Shown here: positions 55,801 to 64,000 of the stretch, piece by piece
Layout: the number at the start of each line of letters is the position of its first letter
How positions within the stretch are numbered: the first letter of the stretch is position 1
Assembly: GCF_901000735.1 (NCBI RefSeq)
Contig: NC_081544.1
Coordinates: 18,987,358-19,051,357 of the forward strand
Length of the DNA stretch: 64,000 bases
Direction: 5' to 3'
From: Corylus avellana
Taxonomy: Eukaryota; Streptophyta; Magnoliopsida; Fagales; Betulaceae
The notes under the pieces: generated by a model
Seen by the model: only the letters and a program-made list of their open reading frames with translations
What the model was told of the DNA's origin: nothing
The model's database searches: none
Made by a program: the position numbers and the translations under genes

Positions 55801-56437
55801 TTTTTAGGTGTTACATTCTGCTAGAGTGAGTCGAGGGTGTGAAGATAGGTTGTGGTGGAACTCTTCCAAAAGAGGCTGTTTTAAGGTCAAGCTCTTTTAC
55901 ACCTCATTGGCTTGCATCGAAGGGAAGGGTTTTCCTTGGAAGAGTGTGTGGCGAACACAAGCACCACCGAGGGCGAGTTTCTTTCTTTGGTCGGCGGCTT
56001 TGGGCAAAATTCTCACCCTAGATAACCTCAGGAAGCGACAGGTGATTGTAACGAACAGATGTTATATGTGCAAAAGGAATGAGGAGACGGTGGATCATCT
56101 TCTCCTTCATTGCGAGGTTGCCTATGCCCTATGGTGTACTTTTTTTGGTCGGTTTGGGTTGTCTTGGGTGATGCCTAGACGGGTTTCGAATTTACTCGCC
56201 TGTTGGTGGTCCTCGGGGAGGAGGGGGAGTGCCGCGGTTTGGAAGATGGTGCCCACTTGCTTTTTTTGGTGTTTATGGAGAGAAAGGAATAGTAGGTGTT
56301 TTGAGGATTTAGAGGGGACCTTGGAAGGCATCTTAGCCTCTTGTTTTCATACTTTGTATCTCTGGACTGTGGCACATGTCTTTCCGGTGTCGATTACTTA
56401 TGATGATTTTCTTTTTCGCTTTTCCTCTTCTCGTTAG
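52797..56437 (+). pseudogene. L1 ORF2: endonuclease, reverse transcriptase, zf-RVT; few stops
   Basis: Starts MKLNILSWNVRGLNKKDKR. Endonuclease: FQETKVQSMSRNIV near 52910, GGDFNVTRFPSERSG near 53216, [13 protein letters not shown] near 53385. An uninterrupted frame from 53496 to 54821 holds [17 protein letters not shown] near 54150, LIPKVPGAINLKDFRSISLV near 54300, [19 protein letters not shown] near 54540 and RQGDPLSPLLFVFVM near 54715. Catalytic FADDTLIF is near 54855. zf-RVT: CYMCKRNEETVDHLLLHC near 56065. Stops at 52953, 53193, 53446, 54820, 54878, 55614 and 55775 inactivate it; 52953, 55614 and 55775 replace Trp. Confidence 0.9.
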
Positions 56438-56948
56438 ATGATTCCGTTGTATACTCCTAGTGTACTTTGGGGCGCCTTTACGCTTTTAATAAAACATTTT
56501 ATTACTTATCAAAAAAAAATATTTCTCTATTGCCATTTTGGAACTAGAAGTCGTTTCATTCATGTAATGGCCTGCTTCAATGGCTGTGAGAAGAGCCATA
56601 AACTCCCCTTCGAATCCCTCACATGACATTCCCACAAGGTACCTGATTTCTTTTACTTTCTGCAATACCCAATTTGATGAATTAATCCTCGAGCTTTTCT
56701 CATACTCCAAAGGAGGACAAAAGTTCAACAGGATGAGCTCCCCCACCCCTGTGAACACTTCCAAATCTAGACAAGGAGAAGTTCCATCCCCAACAAAATT
56801 ACTCCTCACCAAATCACCCTCAAAACACCCATTCGTCTCAGTAGATAACACAGTTTTCTTTCTATGTTCTCATTGGGAGCTGTGTGTTCGCCGTGTGAGA
56901 GCTGTGTCGGCGCGTGTTAGGTGGTTGGTGCTAGTTTTAGATTGTGTC

Positions 56949-59050
56949 ATGGCTGGACCGAGGAGGTGGAAGGTGGAGTCCAAGGAGTTTGAGGTGTTGA
57001 TCAAGGAAGGGGCATCAGGAGTGAGGATTTTTTAGAGGAGCAATAGAATCAAAAGGTCCATCTTTCTGAAACAAGATGAACTAGCCTGGATGGTGAGAAT
57101 AGTGGATGATTTGGTGGCAGTGGATAGTTTTGAAGTATTCTGGGATCAATCCAGAGCTGGATACCCCAGAATTATTGCTCAAAAATGTTCTAATAGGCAT
57201 GGATACTTCCTGACAGTGGAGGAATTCGATGGAAGAAGAAGATGCGGCTTGATCATCATCCTTGAAGGACGTCATGGATTTGGGCGGGATCGTTTCATTA
57301 AAGAGATGCAAGCAGCTAACTGCTCTCTCCGTGATCACGGAGTGATCAGTGAGTGTAGAGAGTTTAGGGGAGAAAAGGTGGTGAAGAAGCAGAAAAGTTA
57401 CGCGGAAATAGTGAGACTGTCGTCGAAGGCAACCCAGAAAGTCTGTGAAGTCTGGCAAGAACCAGGTCAGCGAAGCTATACGATTGACAAGAAGAGTTTA
57501 GGTCCGAAGAAGTTCCAGGGTCCAACGATGGCTCAGGGAGTTTCGGGGGGGTTTCCAAAGGAGCCTGTTACGGCTCCGACGAAATCCTTCTGGCCGGCGA
57601 AATCTGCTCGAGGTCCGGCAGAGCTTCGCGTGAATGATACAAAAACTGGAGGTTGCGTAGAGTTTGTGAAAAGAGCTCCGACGAGTTGGTCAGCAAAGCC
57701 GGCAGCGCAGTTTGTGCAGTTGAAAGTCTCTGATCGCGTGAAGGGACAGGAAGGGATGGGGTACCATGCTGGGCAGACCTACTCTGAGGTAGGTATTGAG
57801 CTCCTCAACGTGAAGGAAGTCGTTGAGAAATTTGAAGAGAGAATGTGACGTGGGGATGTATAAGATTGACAAGGTGATTAATCAAATGAAGCTTAGTGGG
57901 CTTGGGCCAGGAGAGGAGGAAGCTGCAGGTCAGTGGAAGGTTGTATGGAAAGAGAAGGAGAAAATGGGGCCGGGAGGAAAAATAAAAAAGGCCAATAGCA
58001 AGCTGAAATTGAAGAAGAAGGTGATGTTTAAGCCAAAAGCTGTCATGGGCTAAGGTGTGGGCTATAGTTTTAGCCCATCTCAAGATTGTCTTCATTCTCA
58101 AGTTGGGCTGGCTATATCGGCAGCCTCTGAGAAAGTCGCGACTGGGTCGCGAGTTCTCACGCCTTCACCCGGCGCGTTCGTTGTTGGCCGACAGAGAGCT
58201 AACAGGGGTAGAGGGAGTTGGGTCAACGGCAGAAGGGATTCCCAGGGTGTCTGTTGGCACTTCTGCGGGGGATGCTTGCGCTTTCTTGGCCAGAGAGAAT
58301 TCAATTCTAAAAACCCCCACAAGCCAGGTGGAGGAGCTTCAGCCCACTGGTAAAGGGATAACTCTACTGACCTATAGGAGGAGGAAGGCTGGGCCGCAAA
58401 GAAGGGACGAAACATGGGTGGGTTCGCTAGAAGCCTCAACGTCGGCGTCTGGGCAGTTGAAAGGGCTACTAGGACCAATGCAGGAAAAGTCTCAGAGGGT
58501 GTCGGAGACGTTTCTGTCGTCGAAGGAGCAACAGATGGCGCCGGAGAGGCCTATGGAGACCGGCGAGGCTGGGTAGGGGTCGTTTCTGGCCACACGTCAA
58601 TTTCTGAGGGGGAGTCCCTCTCGTCGGAAGGTTGGTTTGGCCGGGGGGGAGTGGGCTCAGCAGGCTCGTCGGGGGGAGGATAGGAGATTGGGTCCGTTGA
58701 TTCAATTTGGGCAGGAAAGGATGGATCCAACATCGGAATTGAAGTTGTTTGGGTCTGATTCAAGCTTGGATGGGGATAAAATTGCTAAAACAGTAGGTTT
58801 GGAGGATTCAGGGTCAGACACGATATCATCCAGCTGGGTAGTTGAAAACTGCCTCAAATTTTGCCCAAAGGTTGGAGTTTCTAATGAGGGGAAAAAGGAG
58901 GACTTGGAGGCTCTATTCAATGCTATTGAAGCTTCTAGAAGGCAGTACGATTCGGACTTGGGAGGTGTTCCTACATGTGTTCCTGCACTCAAAGGATTTG
59001 AAGAGATTGAGGAAAGTGAGAGGGTCGCTTTGGTGGATCATGAAGCTTAA
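56949..59050 (+). pseudogene. L1 ORF1 with early stop
   Basis: Starts MAGPRRWKVESKEFEVLIKE; a TAG at 57033 breaks it. It resumes at 57040 with DQSRAGYPRIIAQKCSNRHG and LTVEEFDGRRRCGLIIILEG. A frameshift occurs near 57845. The C-terminal part, LKFCPKVGVSNEGKKEDLEA near 58860, leads to the stop at 59048-59050. The ATG of ORF2 (59040) lies inside its last codons. Confidence 0.8.
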
Positions 59051-62000
59051 TATAGTAGTACGGAATGTGAGAGGGTTGAATGCCCTCAAAAAAAGGTTGC
59101 GCATTAGGGGTCTTTTGAAAGAATGAAAGTAGATGTAGTGTGTTTGATTAAGACGAAGATAGAGACTATCTCCAGAGAGGTGATACATGGTCTTTGGGGA
59201 GGTCAACATGTGGGGTGGAAGTATAAAGGCTCTAATGGTTTGTCGGGGGGGATGTTAATGATGTGGGATAGGAGGGTAGTGGAGTGTAAGGAGGAGTGTG
59301 TGGGACATTTCTCTTTGGCTTGCTCTTTTCAAAATGTAGAGGATAGATGGGTGTGGGCGTTTGGGGGAGTGTACGGGCCGAATGAGGAAGTGGAGGAAAG
59401 GGCACTTTGGAAAGAGTTGGCTGGTTTGATGAGGGTGTGGGAGGTCCCTTGGTGTTTGGGCGGGGATTTCAACATTGTACGCTTTCCCAGTGAGCGCTCC
59501 AATGGTTCTTATTATTCTTCGGGCATGATGGATTTCTCGGACTTCATTTCAGAAAATAATCTGGTGGATATTCCGATGATGGGGGGTCAATTTACTTGGT
59601 CCAATAATCAAGAAAATGAGAGTTGGTCGAGGATTGACCGGTTCTTGCTTTCTTCGGATTGGGAAGATCACTACCCAGCAGTATCACAAAGGAGACTTTC
59701 AACGCCTGCTTTCGGATCACTTCCCTTTATTACTGGACTGTGGGACTCCTTGTGGAGGTAAGAAGGGTTTTAAATTTGAAAATATGTGGCTTAAGGTAGA
59801 GGGTTTTGTTGATAAGGTTGCTTCTTGGTGGGGGTCGTATTCGTTTGAGGGTTTGCCTAGTTTTGTGCTTGCTAGTAAATTAAAATCCCTTAAAGTGGAC
59901 TTGAAAAAGTGGAATGAGGAGGTCTTTGGGGATATTGGGAGGAAAAAGGAGTTATTGGGAGGTATCCAAGAGTTGGATGAGCTGGCAGAATCGAGAAGCT
60001 TAGATCAAGAGGAGAAAATCCGGAAGGCGGACAAGTTGAAAGATTTGGAGAATACATTGTTGTGTGAAGAAATTCATTGGCACCAAAAATCGAGAGCTTT
60101 GTGGCTCAAGGAGGGGGATCGGAATACTTGCTTTTTCCATAAGATGGCTAATTCTCACCGAAGGTACAACCATGTGGAAGTGCTTCGTATTAATGGCGTC
60201 TTATCCGGTGATCAAGTTGAAGTAAAAGATCACATAGTGCAGTATTACCAAAGTCTTTATTCGGAACAAAGCTCTTGGCGCCCTAGAATGGATAACCAGC
60301 CCTTTTTGTCCATCGATGAGGAGGATAATGGGTGGTTAGAAAGAGATTTTGAGGAAAAGGAGGTTTGGGAGGTGGTAAAAGGTATGGATGGTGATAAGGC
60401 TCCGGGTCCAGATGGCTTTTCCATGGCTTTTTTTCAAGCTTGCTGGGGTGTTATTAAACAAGATGTTATGGCGGTTTTTGCAGAGTTCCATCGTAGACGT
60501 CAATTGGTGAAGAGCTTGAATGCAACCTTTATTTCCTTGATTCCAAAGAAGGCGGATGCGGTGGAGATGAAGGACTTTCGGCCCATTAGCCTGGTGGGAG
60601 GGGTGTATAAAATTGTGTCTAAAGTTCTTGCCAATAGGATGAGAACTGTTTTGGGTACGGTTGTTTCCTATTCTCAAAATGCTTTTATTGGGGGTCAGCA
60701 AATCCTAGATTCCGTTCTTATTGCAAATGAATGTGTGGATAGTCGCATGAAATCAGGGGTGCCAGGTGTTCTTTGTAAATTGGATTTGGAAAAGGCCTAT
60801 GACCATGTAAATTGGGACTTTTTTGTATTTGCTGCATAGATGTGGTTTTGGCGAGAGGTGGAGGGCTTGGATAGAATGGTGTATTAAGACGGTAAGATTC
60901 TCCATTCTTGTGAATGGTTCTCCAGAAGGGTTCTTTAATAGTTCGAGGGGAATCAGGCAAGGGGATCCTCTCTCACCGTTATTGTTTGTGCTTGTTATGG
61001 AGGCTTTGAGTAAGATGGTGAATGCGACGATTGACCAAGGCCTTTTGACTGGTTTCTCGGTGGGAAATAGGGTCTTGTCGGAGTTGATGATCTCACACTC
61101 CTTATTTGCGGATGATACTTTGATTTTTTGTGAAGATTCTATCGAGCAAATGCGGTATGTTTGTCTCATTCTCTTATGTTTTGAAGCTGTTTCGGGTTTG
61201 AGAGTGAATCTTGGAAAGTCAACAATTGTGGCCATTGGTGAGGTGGAGAACATTGGGGGCTTAGCTAACATCCTTGAGTGTAGTGTTGCCGAATTGCCTA
61301 TGACGTATTTGGGCCTCCCTCTTGGGGCATCGTACAAGGATACGGTTATGTGGAATGAAGTGATCGAAAAGATGGAGCGTCAGATGGCAAGTTGGAAGAG
61401 CATATATCTTTCTAAATGAGGTCGCTTAACCCTCATTAAGAGCACTTTGGCTAATCTTCCAACTTACTTTTTGTCTCTGTTTCCGATTCCTGTAAGTGTA
61501 GCTAAAAGGATTGAGAAAGTCCAAAGAGATTTCTTGTGGGGAGGATTGGGGGATGAGCCCAAGTTGCATCTTGTAAGTTGGAACCAAGTTTGTAGCCCTC
61601 TACGATATGGTGGTCTTGGCATTCGGAAGTTGCATCAGTTTAACCAAGCTCTTTTGGGGAAATGGCTTTGGAGATACGCAAATGAGAACGGGGCTCTTTG
61701 GTGTAAGTTGATCAAAGCTAAGTATGAAGACCAAGAAGGTGGGTGGTGCACGAAGGAGGTTTTGTGCTCTCATGGTGTGGGTCTATGGAAGCATATTTGG
61801 AAATGGTGGAATTTCTTTGCCAAAGGTATTCATTTTGAGGTGGGGGAGGGTTCGAAAGTCCGATTCTGACATGATATTTGATGTGGGGACAATTCTTTGA
61901 AGCAAGCTTTCCCGTCCTTATACAGTATTGCCAGACACAAAGAAGCTTGGGTGAAGGATAATTTTATTGGGAGGAATGGGGTTGTTGAGTGAAATGTCAT

Positions 62001-62664
62001 TTTCGTACGATCAATCCAAGATTAGGAGATGGATTTGGTTTCTCCTTTTTTTGATCGGTTGTATTCTTGCAAGGTTTCCCTAGGCAATGTAGATCGTATT
62101 TGCTGGTCTCCGTCCAAGAAGGGCAAGTTCGAGGTTAAGTCGTTCTATAAGGCCTTGTCCATTTCTAATCAAGAGGAGTTTCCTTGGAAGAGCATCTGGC
62201 GTACTAAGGCGCCTCAGCGGGTGGGCTTTTTCGGATGGACTGCGGCCTTAGGCAAAATTTTGACTCATGATACGCTGCATAAGAGGAACATAGTGGTAGT
62301 GGAGTGGTGTTGTATGTGCAAGAAGACCGGAGAGTCAGCCGATCATCTTCTTCTCCACTATGAGCTTGCAAGTGCTCTTTGGCACACGATTTTTCAGCGA
62401 TTTGGGTTGCATTGGGTCATGCCTTGCCGGGCGAGGGCCTTGTTTGCTAGCTGGTGGTCGGGAGGTCGTTCTCGAAGCGCGGTTGTTTGGAAGATGATCC
62501 CTCTGTGTCTTATGTGGTGTATTTGGAAGGAAAGAAATGCTAGATGTTTTGAAAATTCCATTAGGACCATAGAGGAATTGACTCAATATACACGTTACTT
62601 TGTCCAAAATTCTCTAGAATGTCTCTCTCTAGATTCGGATGAATTTCAAAATTTGAATTTTTGA
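59040..62664 (+). pseudogene. L1 ORF2, long open stretches, several Trp-to-stop changes
   Basis: Starts MKLNIVVRNVRGLNALKKR; WNV has become RNV. Endonuclease: GGDFNIVRFPSERSNG near 59460 and [17 protein letters not shown] near 59620, with a frameshift after. Open 59616-60839: [17 protein letters not shown] near 60400, [18 protein letters not shown] near 60575, [17 protein letters not shown] near 60780. Next frame: RQGDPLSPLLFVLVMEAL near 60955, catalytic FADDTLIF near 61105. zf-RVT: CCMCKKTGESADHLLLHY near 62310, where the final Cys has become Tyr. Stops at 61867, 61879, 61990 and 62023 each stand for Trp. Confidence 0.88.
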
Positions 62665-62667
62665 AAG

Positions 62668-64000
62668 TTTCTTTCTGCGAGCGGTGGCGCGGCTGGTGCT
62701 GCGCGTTAGGGTTCGGTGCACTAGTTATGGAACGCAGCTTCTCTTTTGAAGCTAAAACCTTCTGCCTTTCGGCAAAGGTTGGGTGTCCTAACCTTCGTCT
62801 GGAGGAAAGGAGAAAAGGATTCGTGGGGTACATTTTCGCGAGCATTCGGTGTTCGTCGTGGTTGGTGGAAACGGTGGAAGCGACGATTCAGGTTCAGGTG
62901 AAGGAAGAAATTGCCAAATCTTACCGTGAGGGTGATAAGGCCACGATGGTCCACGGGGGAGGTAATAAGGCCGGTAGGTTCTTGGAGGTATCGGTGTTGG
63001 CTGAGGGTGGTCGTAAGGGAGTCATTTGGCTTCCGGAGGGACGCTTTGGGAGGGACTGGCGTCGTTTTGCGGGAGAGCTTCGGCAACTGTTGGCGGCACA
63101 GATCAAGTTGGATGGTACGGCGGAGTTTGGGGTTCCATCTTCGGCGGGGTTTCTCATGGATGTTCCTTCTTTGGGGGTTGACTCCGGGAGGTCTTTCGTG
63201 GATGTCCTTCGATCTTCTCCGGGCGTCGAGGCGAGAGCAGTTGAGTACCCGAGGTCTCTCAATTTGCTTCCGGGGTCGTTTTGTTGGGATTCGGAGTATG
63301 ACGGTATGGGGTTGCGTTCTGCCGTTGATTGCTCTGCATTGGAGAGCTTGCCTTATCCTCTGGCGGAGGCGGCTGGGTCAGTGAGCTTGAGGAAGAAGAA
63401 GAAGGGCAAGATCGGTATTAGTGGGTTGTTGAGGCTTCTAGGGCAAATCCAACGTAAGTTGGACCGGGTCCGTGCTGGGGTTGTCTCGAAGCCCAAACGC
63501 AGGAGTAAAAGGGTTCGTTTTTTGGGCCTATCAAATTCTGTTTTGGGTTGTGATTCCGGGTCGGTCTCTGAAGTGGATTTGGGTCAAAATTTGGATCCGG
63601 TTCATTACTTGGATCCAGATTACTCGGATCCAGTCCATAACTCGGTTCCGGGTTCGGAGCTGGGCTCGATTCATAATTTAGTCTCGTTTTCATTGCCTTC
63701 TGTTTCTGCTGGGATTCCTCTGGTCTCTAAAGAGGTTTTGGAGCCGTTGGCTAGGTCTTCTTTGAGTTTGCAGGTTACCGGTTTGGATTCCGGCGATGGG
63801 TCTTCCCCGGCAGAGTTCTCTCTCTCTTCGGTGCGAGTTTTGGGCGAGATTGATGGGTCTGCCGGTGACGGGTCCTCTCAGGGGGCTACTTCTTTCCATT
63901 CTGTGGAGGATTTACCGGCGAGCACGTTGCGCAGGGACTGGGAGGGTTCTCTTTCCCCGATGCCTAAAGCCTGCCTGGGTGCGACTGTGTCTTCGAAGAT
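62668..64000 (+). mobile_element. LINE with an open ORF1 (runs off the right end)
   Basis: A leader GAGCGGTGGCGCGGCTGGTG and following, then ORF1 of the MERSFSF type. Whether an ORF2 follows is unknown because the window ends. By ORF1 sequence its nearest relative here is the ORF1-only half-LINE at 36.1-38.5 kb, not the other full-length LINEs. Confidence 0.83.
62727..64000 (+). CDS. Intact LINE ORF1, MERSFSF type, partial at the window edge
   Basis: From the ATG at 62727 the frame is open to the last base: 424 codons, no stop. It starts MERSFSFEAKTFCLSAKVG. The N-terminal domain, residues about 1-125, has FLEVSVLAEGGRKGVIWLPE and GRFGRDWRRFAGELRQLL. A basic run, SLRKKKKGKIG, follows near residue 220 and KPKRRSKRVRFLG near 260, then Asp/Ser/Pro-rich low complexity with repeated LDP and SDP units (63590-63670). 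The conserved N-terminal region resembles ORF1 of the MAG-RRW type in pattern (E-x-GRxGxxWxRF). It likely binds the LINE RNA. Being uninterrupted, it is the best candidate here for a recently active copy. Confidence 0.85.
   Translation, partial: MERSFSFEAKTFCLSAKVGCPNLRLEERRKGFVGYIFASIRCSSWLVETVEATIQVQVKEEIAKSYREGDKATMVHGGGNKAGRFLEVSVLAEGGRKGVIWLPEGRFGRDWRRFAGELRQLLAAQIKLDGTAEFGVPSSAGFLMDVPSLGVDSGRSFVDVLRSSPGVEARAVEYPRSLNLLPGSFCWDSEYDGMGLRSAVDCSALESLPYPLAEAAGSVSLRKKKKGKIGISGLLRLLGQIQRKLDRVRAGVVSKPKRRSKRVRFLGLSNSVLGCDSGSVSEVDLGQNLDPVHYLDPDYSDPVHNSVPGSELGSIHNLVSFSLPSVSAGIPLVSKEVLEPLARSSLSLQVTGLDSGDGSSPAEFSLSSVRVLGEIDGSAGDGSSQGATSFHSVEDLPASTLRRDWEGSLSPMPKACLGATVSSK

Larger units (their letters stand above)
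50382..56518 (+). mobile_element. Full-length L1-type LINE (6.1 kb) nested in another LINE
   Basis: A perfect 15-bp target duplication, ATATTTCTCTATTGC (50367-50381 and 56519-56533), brackets a 5' leader, ORF1 (from 50509), ORF2 (52797-56437), a 3' UTR with TACTCCTAGTGTACTTTGGG and TTATTACTTATC, and an A-tail. It is antisense to MED23. ORFs carry several stops but long stretches remain open, so it is relatively recent. Confidence 0.92.
47785..56860 (-). mobile_element. L1-type LINE on the minus strand, interrupted by a full-length L1
   Basis: Occupies 47785-50381 and 56534-56860. The right part is ORF1 C-terminus (VKEIRYLVGMSCEGFEGEF near 56640). At about 50262 ORF2 begins MKPKLLLWNVRGLNG and jumps to [14 protein letters not shown] near 50060, so the endonuclease is largely deleted. 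The RT core includes RLGDPFSPILFVVVV near 49510 and LADDTLVF near 49360, and the zf-RVT end has CCMCKRNGESVDHLFLCC near 48200. The T-run end lies near 47785. It is old and broken. Confidence 0.8.
56861..62667 (+). mobile_element. Near full-length L1-type LINE without its 3' end
   Basis: It has a 5' leader from about 56861, ORF1 from 56949 and ORF2 59040-62664. No 3' UTR or A-tail follows: within a few bases of the ORF2 stop a different LINE leader begins. The most likely reading is that the next LINE inserted just past ORF2 and the missing tail lies beyond 64000. The 5' end abuts the old minus-strand LINE near 56860. Confidence 0.87.

Noticed and set aside
1..64000. CRISPR arrays, rRNA genes or canonical tRNA genes
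   Set aside because: No regularly spaced repeats of that kind and no complete cloverleaf were seen; the only tRNA-like sequence is the SINE head. The window is eukaryotic.

Overview
The window is a stretch of plant nuclear DNA, most likely from a woody eudicot. The evidence is a host gene with plant-type GT-AG introns whose protein matches plant MED23, L1-type plant LINEs with a zf-RVT C-terminus, Copia, Gypsy and TRIM elements, MITEs and a SINE. I cannot name the species.

The only host gene I recognise is MED23, the Mediator complex subunit 23 gene. It is on the minus strand and runs off both ends. Twelve consecutive internal exons can be placed, with splice sites, between 47508 and 753. 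They total 2,627 nt (about 875 codons). The reading phase closes at all eleven exon joins and no stop lies inside, so the gene looks functional. Its first exons lie beyond 64000 and its last coding exons beyond position 1. The exons form tight clusters separated by very large introns (2.3, 11.5, 13.4, 9.2, 6.2 and more than 16.5 kb).

Almost everything else is mobile DNA inside those introns. Left to right: an L1 fragment (1-376); a complete 1.4 kb non-autonomous LTR element (1363-2776); a decayed Copia element (6277-6532 to 15092) whose 3' LTR is split by an L1 that carries two further insertions; a Mutator-like MITE (15430-15816); two 5'-truncated L1 tails (16534-17444 and 18793-19670); a hAT-like MITE inside a foldback (17600-18475); a full-length L1 (20117-26125); a second complete mini LTR element (26453-28018); a SINE (32022-32240); an L1 split by an ORF1-only element (34024-38975); a Gypsy remnant filled with L1s and a chained TRIM (41539-47050); and nested L1s (47647 to the right end). 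The right end holds an L1 ORF1 that is still open over 424 codons.

Most autonomous copies are dead. Many premature stops sit where a conserved tryptophan codon TGG has become TGA or TAG. The observations I find most interesting are: an ORF1-only LINE family with its own target-site duplications (comparable in logic to mammalian HAL1); a 21-bp LINE insertion bounded by a 20-bp duplication; a four-LTR TRIM chain; and strong hairpins just downstream of the primer-binding sites of both mini LTR elements. All functional statements rest on reading the sequence. No database search was run.
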